From positions 124,001 through 188,000 of the forward strand of contig NZ_RHOR01000001.1 in assembly GCF_003946625.1 (NCBI RefSeq): a stretch of 64,000 nucleotides of DNA, given 5' to 3'. The notes below the pieces were generated by a model. That model had not been told where the DNA came from. It made no database searches and worked only from the letters and a program-made list of their open reading frames with translations. The translations under genes and the position numbers were made by a program. Shown here in pieces: positions 9,630 to 18,625 of this stretch (position 1 is the stretch's first letter; each line of letters opens with the position of its first letter). The DNA comes from Companilactobacillus kedongensis. Lineage in GTDB: Bacteria; Bacillota; Bacilli; Lactobacillales; Lactobacillaceae.

Positions 9630-9827
9630 ATGCCTAAACAAAAAACACACCGCGCATCAGCAAAAAGATTTAAGAAAACTGCTAATGGTGGCTGGAAGAG
9701 AAGTCATGCTTATACAAGTCACCGTTTCCACGGTAAGACAAAGAAGCAACGTCGTCAATTGGCTAAGCCAGGCATGGTAAATGCAAGTGATATGAAGCGT
9801 ATCAAGCAAATGCTCGCTACATACTAA
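9630..9827 (+). CDS. rpmI: 50S ribosomal protein L35
   Basis: Small basic protein of the large subunit, 65 residues, opening [17 protein letters not shown] as expected. The ATG at 9630 follows GGAGGG (9617-9622) with normal spacing; upstream in-frame codons from 9615 overlap the infC stop and are not needed. Sits between infC and rplT in the usual order. Confidence 0.98.
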   Translation: MPKQKTHRASAKRFKKTANGGWKRSHAYTSHRFHGKTKKQRRQLAKPGMVNASDMKRIKQMLATY

Positions 9828-9859
9828 TTAATTTTTGATAATTTAAAGGAGGAGTCATT

Positions 9860-10216
9860 ATGCCACGTGTAAAAGGTGGAACAGTAACTCGCAAACGTCG
9901 TAAAAAGGTATTAAAATTAGCTAAGGGATATCGTGGATCAAAACATATCACTTTTAAAGCAGCACATACACAAATCATGGTTTCATACCGTTATGCATTC
10001 CGTGATCGTCGTCAAAGAAAACGTGATTTCCGTAAGTTATGGATCGCTAGAATCAATGCTGCTGCAAGATTGAATGATATCAGCTACAGCAAGATGATGC
10101 ATGGTTTGAAGTTAGCAAATGTTGACATCAACCGTAAGATGCTAGCACAAATTGCTATTGAAGATCCAAAGGCATTTACAAGTTTAGTAGATACAGCTAA
10201 GAAAGCTTTAGCTTAA
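9860..10216 (+). CDS. rplT: 50S ribosomal protein L20
   Basis: Primary 23S rRNA binding protein needed for early 50S assembly; in Firmicutes it also represses its own operon through the leader. 118 residues, opening [16 protein letters not shown], with the very basic N-terminal arm followed by a globular helical domain. A strong ribosome site AAGGAGGAG lies at 9846-9853. Last gene of the operon, followed by a clear terminator. Confidence 0.98.
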   Translation: MPRVKGGTVTRKRRKKVLKLAKGYRGSKHITFKAAHTQIMVSYRYAFRDRRQRKRDFRKLWIARINAAARLNDISYSKMMHGLKLANVDINRKMLAQIAIEDPKAFTSLVDTAKKALA

Positions 10217-10223
10217 TGATGAA

Positions 10224-10257
10224 AACGTAATTTGGACATTCCAAATTACGTTTTTTT
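10224..10257 (+). terminator. terminator of infC-rpmI-rplT
   Basis: A perfect 12-bp stem pairs AACGTAATTTGG (10224-10235) with CCAAATTACGTT (10241-10252), closing a five-base loop and running into seven T. Confidence 0.92.
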
Positions 10258-10278
10258 ACTAAGGATAGAGGATTGAAA

Positions 10279-10806
10279 ATGTTTAAACCATATATTATGC
10301 TCAATAAAATTACTGATATTGATGCTCAAGACTTAAAAAAAATGGGCGTTACAACAATAATGACTGATCTTGATAACACTTTGTTGCCATGGGATAGTAA
10401 CGAATATAATTTGTCACTACGAAAATGGCTTAATCAAATGAATCGTGCAGATGTCGAGGTAATGGTGGTTTCAAATAACAGTTATGAACGTGTAGAGAAG
10501 GCCGTATTAGATCTACCAGTAAGTATTGTTGCCAGAGCCGTTAAACCATTGCCATTTGTAATTATGAAACACTTACATGAGATGCAGATCGATCCGCAAA
10601 GTGTTTTATTTGTCGGTGATCAAGTGATGACAGATGTTTTAGCTGGTAATATGTCAGGTCTAAAAACAGTCTTAGTAAAACCATTGGTTGATACCGATGC
10701 TAAAAAAACTCGTGTGAATAGATTTTTTGAACGTCCTCTTTTAAAATTTATGCAGAGTCATGATTCAAATTTAAATTGGAAGGATTCATTAAATGACAGA
10801 GACTAG
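10279..10806 (+). CDS. yqeG: YqeG family HAD-superfamily phosphatase
   Basis: HAD-type hydrolase of unknown physiological substrate, conserved at the head of the yqeH ribosome-assembly cluster. Motif I is TDLDNTLLPW (DxDxT type), motif II VVSNNS, and motif IV is VGDQVMTDVLAGN. Length 175 residues. The ATG at 10279 is chosen because GAGG (10268-10271) is correctly spaced for it; the in-frame TTG at 10273 abuts the ribosome site. The stop overlaps yqeH by 14 bases, so the two are co-translated. Confidence 0.93.
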   Translation: MFKPYIMLNKITDIDAQDLKKMGVTTIMTDLDNTLLPWDSNEYNLSLRKWLNQMNRADVEVMVVSNNSYERVEKAVLDLPVSIVARAVKPLPFVIMKHLHEMQIDPQSVLFVGDQVMTDVLAGNMSGLKTVLVKPLVDTDAKKTRVNRFFERPLLKFMQSHDSNLNWKDSLNDRD

Positions 10807-11908
10807 TGAAAAAATGTATTGTATTGGCTGTGGAGCTGAACTTCAAACCGAAGATAAAACAAAGCCTGGCTATGTACAAAATTCTACCTTGAAAAAATAT
10901 CAAGAAGATGATTCACGGGAACTCTTTTGCAAGAGATGCTTTAGATTAAGAAATTACAACGAGATAACTGATGTTGATATCAGTGACGATGATTTCTTGA
11001 AACTATTAGATTCCATCGCCCAAAAAGATGGATTGATCGTTAACGTAATTGATATTTTTGACTACGAAGGCAGTGTGATCCCAGGATTACAACGTTTTGT
11101 CGGAGATAAAGATATCTTAGTAGTAGGAAACAAAGTTGACCTATTGCCAAAGTCAGTTAACCAAAACCGTCTTTTAAACTGGTTACAACAAAAGAGTAAA
11201 GAAAATGGTATTAAGTCAGTTAACCAAATCATGGTATCAGCTGAAAAAGGTACCAATATTGATAAATTGATGAGATTGATCGAAAAATACCGTCATGGTA
11301 AAGACGTATATGTTGTTGGAACAACAAATACTGGTAAATCAACACTTATCAATAAGATCATTAGCCAAAACTCTGATGTTAAAAATTTGATCACAACTTC
11401 AAGATTTCCCGGAACTACTTTGGATAGAATTGATATTCCATTGGATGACGGCAAGAGTTTGATCGATACACCGGGAATTATCCACAAGTATCAATTAGCT
11501 CATTTCTTGAATGATGAAGATCTGAAGGCTGTTACACCTAAAAAGCCGCTTAGACCATCAACTTTCCAATTAAGAGATGGACAAACTATCTTTGTTGCAG
11601 GATTGGCTAGATTTGATTTTCTTGATGAAAAAACAAATGTTACTTTCTATGTAAATCAAAACTTACTTTTGCATAGAACTAAGACAGTCAATGCTGAAGA
11701 ATTTTACCAGAAGCATTTAGGTGAAATGTTGACACCACCATCTGATGTCGATGAATTTCCAACTTTGAAAAAAGAGGAATTCGTTGCACATGAGAAATCA
11801 GATATCGTTATCTATGGTTTAGGTTGGGTCGTAATTCCTGCCGGCAGCAAAGTTAGAGTATATGTTCCGGATGGCGTGAGCATTTCTATTCGCGATGCCA
11901 TCATTTAA
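10793..11908 (+). CDS. yqeH: ribosome biogenesis GTPase YqeH
   Basis: Circularly permuted GTPase required for 30S assembly. An N-terminal zinc finger uses Cys10, Cys13, Cys46 and Cys49. The G motifs then appear in permuted order: G4 NKVD at 113-116, G5 SAEKG at 149-153, G1 GTTNTGKST at 176-184 and G3 DTPG at 225-228. The C-terminal domain is likely RNA-binding. Length 371 residues, normal. It overlaps yqeG by 14 bases and precedes yhbY; aroE, which sits between them in Bacillus, is absent here. Confidence 0.97.
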   Translation: MTETSEKMYCIGCGAELQTEDKTKPGYVQNSTLKKYQEDDSRELFCKRCFRLRNYNEITDVDISDDDFLKLLDSIAQKDGLIVNVIDIFDYEGSVIPGLQRFVGDKDILVVGNKVDLLPKSVNQNRLLNWLQQKSKENGIKSVNQIMVSAEKGTNIDKLMRLIEKYRHGKDVYVVGTTNTGKSTLINKIISQNSDVKNLITTSRFPGTTLDRIDIPLDDGKSLIDTPGIIHKYQLAHFLNDEDLKAVTPKKPLRPSTFQLRDGQTIFVAGLARFDFLDEKTNVTFYVNQNLLLHRTKTVNAEEFYQKHLGEMLTPPSDVDEFPTLKKEEFVAHEKSDIVIYGLGWVVIPAGSKVRVYVPDGVSISIRDAII

Positions 11909-11937
11909 TTGTTAAACTGGAGATAAGGAAAAAATTA

Positions 11938-12255
11938 ATGATAATAAAAGGTAAGAAGAACCGCTATTTGAGAAGTCAGGCCGCCACTATGAAGCCATTG
12001 ATTCAAGTTGGACGAGAAGGAATCAGTGAAAATCTTTTGAATCAACTTGAATTGTTGATCAACAAAAATGAATTGATCAAAGTATCATTACTTCAAAATA
12101 CTATAGTTGAGCCAAGTGAGTTAATTGAAGCATTAGCAGAATTCGACGAAAAAATCGTCCATATTCAAACAATCGGTTCAAAGATGGTTTTCTATAAGAA
12201 AGCACCTAAAATCAAATATCGTAAGTATTCGAACGAATTAGAAAATATTCAGTAA
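11938..12255 (+). CDS. yhbY: ribosome assembly RNA-binding protein YhbY
   Basis: Single CRS1-YhbY (CRM) domain protein that associates with pre-50S particles. It opens with a basic stretch (KGKKNRYLRSQA) and carries the family LIQVGREGIS segment (GxxG-type loop) near residues 21-30. Length 105 residues, a little longer than E. coli YhbY because of a basic C-terminal tail. AAGGAA lies just upstream of the ATG. Cluster position between yqeH and nadD matches Bacillus yqeI. Confidence 0.93.
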   Translation: MIIKGKKNRYLRSQAATMKPLIQVGREGISENLLNQLELLINKNELIKVSLLQNTIVEPSELIEALAEFDEKIVHIQTIGSKMVFYKKAPKIKYRKYSNELENIQ

Positions 12256-12268
12256 TAAGTGATGAAAA

Positions 12269-12904
12269 ATGAACACACAACAACAAATATTAACTAAAGT
12301 AAAACCACAATTTCAAACAAATCATAAAAAACGTCATGTCGGTATTTTGGGTGGAACTTTCAACCCAATTCACTTAGGGCATTTAGTGATAGCTGATCAA
12401 GTTTCAGAACAACTTTGTTTAAACAAGATCTTATTTTTACCAGATAAGATCCCACCACATCGTGGTGTTAAGAAACAGAGTCCGATTGATAGTGACGATC
12501 GAATCAAAATGATCAAACTAGCAATTGAAGATAATATTCACTTTGATTTAGATCTAACCGATGTAAACCGTGGTGGAATCAGCTATACATATGAAACCAT
12601 CAAATTACTCAAGCAATATAATCCAGATACTGAATATTATTTCATTATCGGTGGAGATATGGTTGAGAATTTGTCGAAGTGGGCCCATATTGATGAGCTA
12701 GTTAACATGGTTCATTTTGTTGGAGTCTGTCGAAAGGGCTTTGAGAAGAAGTCTAAATATCCTATACTTTGGGTAAATACTCCAGAATTAGAAATCAGTT
12801 CCAGTATGATTCGCCGACATGTTAAAAAGGGACAGTCGATTAAATACATTGTTCCCAAAAAAGTCGAGGAGTATATAAAGAATAGGAGGTTATATCTTGA
12901 CTAA
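12269..12904 (+). CDS. nadD: nicotinate-nucleotide adenylyltransferase
   Basis: Transfers AMP to nicotinate mononucleotide in NAD synthesis. The nucleotidyltransferase motif GGTFNPIHLGH occupies residues 28-38 and the second signature ISSSMIR residues 176-182. Length 211 residues with a 23-residue N-terminal extension ahead of the core, common in lactobacilli. The ribosome site before 12269 is weak (AAGTGATG). The stop overlaps the yqeK start by eight bases. Confidence 0.96.
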   Translation: MNTQQQILTKVKPQFQTNHKKRHVGILGGTFNPIHLGHLVIADQVSEQLCLNKILFLPDKIPPHRGVKKQSPIDSDDRIKMIKLAIEDNIHFDLDLTDVNRGGISYTYETIKLLKQYNPDTEYYFIIGGDMVENLSKWAHIDELVNMVHFVGVCRKGFEKKSKYPILWVNTPELEISSSMIRRHVKKGQSIKYIVPKKVEEYIKNRRLYLD

Positions 12905-13499
12905 GTTCAATTATGAAAATGTTCAACACAATCTTGATCGTGACGAATTGTTGAATCGTATGAAGACACAATTGAGTGACTTTCGATTCAACCATTGTTT
13001 ACGAGTAGAGAAAACTAGTCGTGGTTTAGCTGCGGAATACAAGATCGATGTTGATAGAGCTGGATTAGCTGGCCTTTTACATGACTATGCTAAAGAACGC
13101 TCTGATGAAGAATTTATAGAAGTTATTAAAACTAAACATCTGGATAAAGATCTACTGAATTATGGAAATGCCATTTGGCATGGAATTGTCGGTGCAGAGA
13201 TCGTTAAAGATGAGTTAGGTATTTATGATGAGGATGTTTTAAATGCAATTCGTCGTCATACTGTTGGATCGACAAACATGACGGGAGTCGATAAGTGTGT
13301 CTTTGTTGCTGACTTTATTGAACCGGAAAGAGATTTTCCGGGTATTGATAAAGCTCGCAAATATGCTGAAAAATCCATAGATGCTGCTGTTGCATTTGAA
13401 CTTAAACATTCAGTGGCATACTTGGTAAAGAAAAATCGCGTAATCTATCCTACAACCTTTGATAGTTACAATTATTGGATAGCTAAAGGAGAACTTTAA
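12897..13499 (+). CDS. yqeK: HD-domain hydrolase YqeK (diadenosine tetraphosphatase type)
   Basis: HD-superfamily phosphohydrolase; family members cleave Ap4A symmetrically to ADP. The metal-binding HD pair is His62-Asp63 in LLHDYAK, with His33 in the FNHCLRV segment and a further RRHTVG segment near residue 120. Length 200 residues. A TTG start at 12897 is supported by AGGAGGT at 12884-12890 and by the normal family length; it overlaps the nadD end by eight bases. rsfS begins at the base after its stop. Confidence 0.93.
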   Translation: MTKFNYENVQHNLDRDELLNRMKTQLSDFRFNHCLRVEKTSRGLAAEYKIDVDRAGLAGLLHDYAKERSDEEFIEVIKTKHLDKDLLNYGNAIWHGIVGAEIVKDELGIYDEDVLNAIRRHTVGSTNMTGVDKCVFVADFIEPERDFPGIDKARKYAEKSIDAAVAFELKHSVAYLVKKNRVIYPTTFDSYNYWIAKGEL

Positions 13500-13856
13500 T
13501 TGAATTCAAAAGAAATGATGGAAATTGCTGTTAAGGCAGCAGATAGTAAACATGCTAATGATATTAGTGTGTTAAATATTAGTGAAGTAAGTATTATGGC
13601 TGATTACTTTGTCATTATGGACGCAAGTTCACAACGTCAAGTAGATGCTATTGTTCAAGCTATTTTGGATGAAATGGGCAAGAACGATGTCGAAGTAGGT
13701 CATGTTGAAGGTAAACGTGATTCTAAGTGGATCTTGATCGATTTACACGATATTGTTATTCATGTCTTTGTTTCTGAAGAACGTGACTTCTACAATTTGG
13801 AAAAACTTTGGTCAGATGCTCCAAGTGTTGATATTTCAAACTTGGTAACTGAATAA
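13500..13856 (+). CDS. rsfS: ribosomal silencing factor RsfS
   Basis: Iojap-family protein that binds L14 and blocks subunit joining when nutrients are short. Length 118 residues, with the family segments VSIMADYFVIMDASS, GHVEGKRDSKWILID and HVFVSEERDFYNLEKLW. The start is TTG at 13500, directly after the yqeK stop, with AAGGAG (13486-13491) correctly spaced. It overlaps the following methyltransferase by one base (TAATG). Confidence 0.96.
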   Translation: MNSKEMMEIAVKAADSKHANDISVLNISEVSIMADYFVIMDASSQRQVDAIVQAILDEMGKNDVEVGHVEGKRDSKWILIDLHDIVIHVFVSEERDFYNLEKLWSDAPSVDISNLVTE

Positions 13857-14584
13857 TGATTTATAATTCATTTGCACGTGTCTACAGTGAATTGATGGAT
13901 GATTCACTATATGCAAAGTGGGCTGACTATGTTCAAAAACAGGCTCATGAAGCTAAGAATTTATTAGATGTAGCCTGTGGTACAGGAGATCTTACGATTG
14001 AGTTGGCTGGTAATTATCAGGTAACTGGAACGGATCTGTCCGAAGAAATGCTCAAAATTGCTGAGGAAAAAGCAGCCGATCATAAGGTTGAAATTCCCTT
14101 TATTCAAAGTAATATGATGGATCTATATGATTTCAAAAAATATGATGTCATAACATGTTTTGATGATTCTATCTGTTATTTGAATGGTGAAGAAGAGTTG
14201 GAAATTGCATTTAACCAAGCTTTTGAACATTTAAATGAAGGTGGACGTTATTTATTTGATGCTCATTCCTTATACCAAATGGATGAAGTATTTCCAGGTT
14301 ATATGTTCAATCATAAGAGTGAAGATTCAGCCTTCATGTGGAGTAGTTTTGAGGGTGAATATCCTCATAGTATCGAACATGAATTGACATTCTTTGATTG
14401 GAATGAAAAAATTGGTGGATACTCAGTTAACACTGAGATCCATCGTGAGAGAACCTATCCAATTGAAACTTTTGTTGATATTTTAAAAGATACAGGTTTC
14501 AAAAATATCTCGGTCAGTGCTGATTTTGGCAATTCTGAGGTTTTGGATGATTCAAATCGCTGGTTTTTCTCTGCTCAGAAATAG
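13856..14584 (+). CDS. class I SAM-dependent methyltransferase (YqeM-like)
   Basis: Rossmann-fold methyltransferase with SAM motif I LLDVACGTGDL at residues 36-46, the acidic loop TGTDLSEEML just after, and a DVITCFDDSICYL post-motif. Length 242 residues. The substrate is not known. It starts at the last base of the rsfS stop and occupies the same place as yqeM in Bacillus, so a role in ribosome or tRNA modification is an inference from context only. Confidence 0.88.
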   Translation: MIYNSFARVYSELMDDSLYAKWADYVQKQAHEAKNLLDVACGTGDLTIELAGNYQVTGTDLSEEMLKIAEEKAADHKVEIPFIQSNMMDLYDFKKYDVITCFDDSICYLNGEEELEIAFNQAFEHLNEGGRYLFDAHSLYQMDEVFPGYMFNHKSEDSAFMWSSFEGEYPHSIEHELTFFDWNEKIGGYSVNTEIHRERTYPIETFVDILKDTGFKNISVSADFGNSEVLDDSNRWFFSAQK

Positions 14585-14592
14585 AGGTTAAT

Positions 14593-15684
14593 ATGCAAAA
14601 AATCTACGGATTTGTCGCTGAATTTAATCCATTTCATAATGGACATAAGTTATTTATAGATGAAATAAAACAAAAATTTCACCCCGATGTTTTAATTGCC
14701 GTCATGTCTGGCAATTATGTACAACGAGGTGATTTTGCCGTTCTCGACAAATGGAAAAGAGCTCAAATCGCCATTGAAAATGGGGTCGATCTAGTTGTCG
14801 AATTGCCATTTGCTTATGCGGTTGAACCAGCTGATTTGTTTGCAAAAGGTGCGATATTACTGCTTGATAAGTTGAAAGTAAATAATCTGGTATTTGGCAC
14901 TGAAAATGATCTAGATTTTGAATCAGTAGCAAGTGAAATGTTAGAACTCAACACAGAATTTAAGCAGGATTATCAAAATAACTATGCAACAAACCTGACT
15001 GAGTTCTATAAAAAATCTGGGATCGATGTGTTGGAACATCCCAATCAACTTTTGGGAATAAATTACGTCCAGCAGATTTTAAAAAATGCTTATTCAATGA
15101 AAGTAAACACGATTATTCGTCAAGGATCTGTCAGTGCAACTAAGATCAGACAAGATTTTCATGATGGAATTACAATCGAGGATTCGGTACCTAAGAGTTC
15201 ATTGTCAGCTTTGAAAAATGATAAAATTATCTCGTGGGATGATTTATTTCCCTATTTAAAGTATCGGATCTTGAGTGACTCTTCTTGTGAGCTGCATGGT
15301 ATCTATCAAATGGTCGAAGGATTGGAAAATAAATTCAAGAAAGAAATCTCGAATGATGATTTTTCTGGATTCTTGGATGGTGTGAAGTCCAAACGATATA
15401 CTAGAGCACGTTTGCGAAGACTAGCTCTGTACACATTGATGAATATTCATGATGAAGAGATCAATGCGGTCTATGATGATCCTTATTTAAGAGTTCTTGG
15501 GTTTGATCGAATTGGTCAAAATTACTTAAATGAGTTGAAAAAGGACTCTGAATTTATTGTCAGAGTAGGGAAAAACGAGCGTAATACTTTGAGCTTGGAC
15601 TTAAAAGCTGATAGTATTAGAAAGCTAATAGATAATAGAGAACAAAATTTTGGAAAAATTCCTTTTATGGAGGGAAAAGATTAA
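14593..15684 (+). CDS. tmcAL: tRNA(Met) cytidine acetate ligase
   Basis: Belongs to the TmcAL (YlbM) family, which uses acetate and ATP to make N4-acetylcytidine at position 34 of elongator tRNA-Met. The N-terminal nucleotidyltransferase motif is AEFNPFHNGH at residues 9-18; a second SATKIR segment corresponds to the ISSTKIR-type signature. Length 363 residues, slightly shorter than Bacillus YlbM. It follows the methyltransferase after eight bases and its stop overlaps the next gene start by one base. Confidence 0.92.
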   Translation: MQKIYGFVAEFNPFHNGHKLFIDEIKQKFHPDVLIAVMSGNYVQRGDFAVLDKWKRAQIAIENGVDLVVELPFAYAVEPADLFAKGAILLLDKLKVNNLVFGTENDLDFESVASEMLELNTEFKQDYQNNYATNLTEFYKKSGIDVLEHPNQLLGINYVQQILKNAYSMKVNTIIRQGSVSATKIRQDFHDGITIEDSVPKSSLSALKNDKIISWDDLFPYLKYRILSDSSCELHGIYQMVEGLENKFKKEISNDDFSGFLDGVKSKRYTRARLRRLALYTLMNIHDEEINAVYDDPYLRVLGFDRIGQNYLNELKKDSEFIVRVGKNERNTLSLDLKADSIRKLIDNREQNFGKIPFMEGKD

Positions 15685-16241
15685 TGCTTAATTGGAATGT
15701 TTCAGATATTCGAAAGTACAAAGATAAGCCATTTTCTTTTAAAGAGGAAATCGATCTGGAAACAGAATTAAAGAGTCGTTCAAAAGATATTTTGAACGTT
15801 GGAAAAGTAAATGTTGATGGTCAATTATTTAATGATAACGGATTAGTTATTTCAGATATCAAAGTAGCAACAAATGTTACTTTGCCATCAACCAGAAGTC
15901 TTGAGGAAGTTTCAGTACCATTGAAATTTCGTATTAACGAAGCTTATAACATCGATAATATTGATACTGAAGAATTTGAAGAGGATACGATCATTATTCC
16001 GATCGATGAAGAAGATCCGGTAATTGATGTGTACGAATCAGTTTTGGATAATATTCTATTGAATATTCCGACACAAGTTTTGACTGAGAAGGAACGCAGT
16101 GAAAATATTATGCCATCAGGTAATAATTGGACTGTTATTTCAGAAGAAGAATACAACAAGCAAAAGGAAGAGGATAAACAAGTTAATCCTGAATTTGCTA
16201 AACTTAAAAATTTATTTAAAGATAATAACGAAGAGGAGTAG
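15684..16241 (+). CDS. YceD family protein (DUF177)
   Basis: DUF177/YceD protein, 185 residues, acidic, with the family pattern of an N-terminal beta-rich region and the VTLPSTRSLEEVSVPL segment. YceD proteins normally sit upstream of rpmF and are linked to 23S rRNA accumulation. Here a terminator and then gnd follow, so rpmF must be elsewhere. Starts at the last base of the tmcAL stop. Confidence 0.85.
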   Translation: MLNWNVSDIRKYKDKPFSFKEEIDLETELKSRSKDILNVGKVNVDGQLFNDNGLVISDIKVATNVTLPSTRSLEEVSVPLKFRINEAYNIDNIDTEEFEEDTIIIPIDEEDPVIDVYESVLDNILLNIPTQVLTEKERSENIMPSGNNWTVISEEEYNKQKEEDKQVNPEFAKLKNLFKDNNEEE

Positions 16242-16261
16242 TTTTTTTATACTCCTTTTTT
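16234..16261 (+). terminator. terminator after the yqeG-DUF177 cluster
   Basis: AGGAGTA (16234-16240) pairs with TACTCCT (16250-16256) and is followed by a T tract; the left arm lies in the last codons of the DUF177 gene. Confidence 0.7.
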
Positions 16262-16313
16262 GTTTTTTTGTTACTATTAAATATGTAAGTAATTACAAGT
16301 CGGAGGTATTAGT

Positions 16314-17735
16314 ATGTCAAAACCACAAATTGGTGTTATTGGAATGGCTGTTATGGGTAAGAACTTAGCCCTTAACATTGAAAGCCGTGGATATGAGGTT
16401 GCTATTTTCAACAGAACTGGTTCAAAGACCGAGAATGTTGTTAAAGAACATCCTGATAAGAAATTGGTACCAAGCTATACAATTGAGGATTTTGTTGCTT
16501 CATTGGAGAAACCACGTCGTATCTTGATGATGGTCAAGGCCGGTGCAGGTACAGATGCTGTTATCAAAGAATTGATCCCATTACTTGATAAAGGTGATGT
16601 TTTGATCGATGGTGGTAACACATTCTTCGAAGATACTATTAAGAGAAGTGAATTATTAGATAAATCCGGTATCAACTTCATCGGAATGGGAGTTTCCGGT
16701 GGTGAATTAGGTGCTCTTGAAGGACCTTCATTGATGCCAGGTGGTCAAAAAGAAGCTTATGATCTAGTTGCCCCTATCTTGGAACAAATCTCTTCTAAAG
16801 CAGATGAAGATGGTGCTCCATGTGTTTCATATATTGGACCAAATGGTGCCGGTCATTATGTAAAGATGGTACATAATGGTATTGAATATGGTGATATGGA
16901 ATTGATCTCTGAAAGTTATAACTTGTTGACACACTTATTCAACAACGACTTGAACAAAGTTGCTGATGTCTTCAAGGACTGGAATAAGGGTGAGCTTTCA
17001 AGTTACTTGATCGAAATCACAGCTGAGATCCTAACAAGAAAAGATGACGAAGGCAGCGATGACTTTATCGTTAATAAGATCATGGATAAAGCTGGTAACA
17101 AAGGTACTGGTAAGTGGAGTTCACAAAGTGCACTTGAACTTGGTGTACCTCAATCACTTATTACTTCAGCTGTTTATTCACGTTACATTTCTGCTTATAA
17201 AGATGAACGTGTTAAGGCAAGCAAGGTTCTTGCTGCACCAGCAAATAAACCAGAAATAAATATTGATGAATTCGTTGAAAAGATCCGCAAGGCTTTATAC
17301 TTCAGTAAGATCATGAGTTATGCTCAAGGATTTGCTCAAATGAAAGCTGCTTCAGATCACTATGATTGGAATTTACAATATGGTGAAATTGCTCAAATTT
17401 GGCGTGCTGGATGTATCATCCGTGCTCAATTCCTACAAAAGATCACTGATGCATATGACAAAGATGCTGATCTTGATAACTTGTTGTTAGACGATTACTT
17501 TAAAGATATCGTTGAAAAGTATCAAGCTGCTGTTCGTGACGTTGTAAGCTATGCTGTTCAAGCAGGAATTCCTGTTTCAGGATTCATGTCAGCCGTTTCT
17601 TACTACGATCAATATCGTTCAGAAGTATTGCCAGCTAACTTAGTACAAGCTCAGAGAGATTACTTTGGTGCTCATACTTATGAGAGAAATGATAAACCAG
17701 GTATTTTCCACTACACATGGTACAAGGAACAATAG
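16314..17735 (+). CDS. gnd: 6-phosphogluconate dehydrogenase, decarboxylating
   Basis: NADP-dependent oxidative pentose phosphate enzyme that converts 6-phosphogluconate to ribulose 5-phosphate and CO2. The N-terminal dinucleotide-binding motif is [12 protein letters not shown], the substrate signature includes [23 protein letters not shown], and the catalytic region reads [18 protein letters not shown]. Length 473 residues, normal. GGAGG lies upstream of the ATG. Monocistronic between two terminators. Its product is a substrate of Rpe, encoded at 63267. Confidence 0.98.
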   Translation: MSKPQIGVIGMAVMGKNLALNIESRGYEVAIFNRTGSKTENVVKEHPDKKLVPSYTIEDFVASLEKPRRILMMVKAGAGTDAVIKELIPLLDKGDVLIDGGNTFFEDTIKRSELLDKSGINFIGMGVSGGELGALEGPSLMPGGQKEAYDLVAPILEQISSKADEDGAPCVSYIGPNGAGHYVKMVHNGIEYGDMELISESYNLLTHLFNNDLNKVADVFKDWNKGELSSYLIEITAEILTRKDDEGSDDFIVNKIMDKAGNKGTGKWSSQSALELGVPQSLITSAVYSRYISAYKDERVKASKVLAAPANKPEINIDEFVEKIRKALYFSKIMSYAQGFAQMKAASDHYDWNLQYGEIAQIWRAGCIIRAQFLQKITDAYDKDADLDNLLLDDYFKDIVEKYQAAVRDVVSYAVQAGIPVSGFMSAVSYYDQYRSEVLPANLVQAQRDYFGAHTYERNDKPGIFHYTWYKEQ

Positions 17736-17746
17736 AAATTAATTTT

Positions 17747-17783
17747 AACCTCGGATAATTAAGTTTATCTGAGGTTTTTTTTT
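17747..17783 (+). terminator. terminator of gnd
   Basis: AACCTCGGATAA (17747-17758) pairs with TTATCTGAGGTT (17765-17776), one wobble, followed by a T run. Confidence 0.9.
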
Positions 17784-17938
17784 ACTTTCTAAATTTTTGT
17801 GAAAGAATAAAAATAAAAACTTGCCTTCTTTTAATATTTGCTATATGTTAAAATCATTAATGCATGTCCATAGACGGGCAATACAAATAAAATTGATTAA
17901 GTTATGATTAAAGATTATTTAATATATAGGAGAATAAG

Positions 17939-18625
17939 ATGGCTAAGATACTTGTTATTGAAGATGAAGAAAACATGGCCAAATTCGTTCAACTTGAGTT
18001 ACAACATGAAAATTATGATGTAACCGTAGAACGAGATGGCCGTACAGGTCTAGAAGCCGCATTGAATGAAGAGTGGGATTTGATTTTGCTTGATTTGATG
18101 TTGCCAGAATTAAACGGAATTGAAGTATGTCGTCGTGTCAGACAAGAAAAGAACACACCAGTTATTATGATGACTGCACGTGATTCTATTATTGACCGTG
18201 TCTCAGGACTCGATCATGGTGCTGATGATTATATCGTTAAACCATTTGCGATTGAGGAACTTCTTGCAAGAATCCGTGCTTTGCTTAGAAGAATCGATTT
18301 AGATATCGATGTTACAAGAAATAATGATCAAGTTTTGAAGTACAAGAACTTGGTTATCGATAAGACTACTCAAACATTGAAACGTAATGGTGAAGTGATC
18401 GACCTTACAAGACGTGAATATGATTTATTAAGTGCTTTGATGGAAAATGTAGGCACAGTTTTGAGCCGTGACGACTTATTGGAACGTGTCTGGGGTTCAG
18501 GTTCAAGTACAGAGACAAACGTCGTTGATGTTTACATCAAGTACCTTAGAAACAAGATCGACCGTGGTGGTGCACCTAGTTATATCTCAACAGTTCGTGG
18601 TAAAGGATATGTGATGAGACGATGA
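17939..18625 (+). CDS. OmpR-family response regulator
   Basis: Two-component regulator of 228 residues. The receiver domain has the phosphoacceptor Asp52 in LLLDLMLPE, the conserved Thr79 and Lys101 (IVKPF), and the C-terminal winged helix ends STVRGKGYVMRR as in OmpR/PhoB proteins. The best resemblance is to ArlR/CsrR-type regulators. The stop overlaps the kinase gene by four bases (ATGA). A possible promoter TTGCCT (17821) with TATGTT 17 bases later lies upstream, but the -10 is weak. Regulon unknown. Confidence 0.92.
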   Translation: MAKILVIEDEENMAKFVQLELQHENYDVTVERDGRTGLEAALNEEWDLILLDLMLPELNGIEVCRRVRQEKNTPVIMMTARDSIIDRVSGLDHGADDYIVKPFAIEELLARIRALLRRIDLDIDVTRNNDQVLKYKNLVIDKTTQTLKRNGEVIDLTRREYDLLSALMENVGTVLSRDDLLERVWGSGSSTETNVVDVYIKYLRNKIDRGGAPSYISTVRGKGYVMRR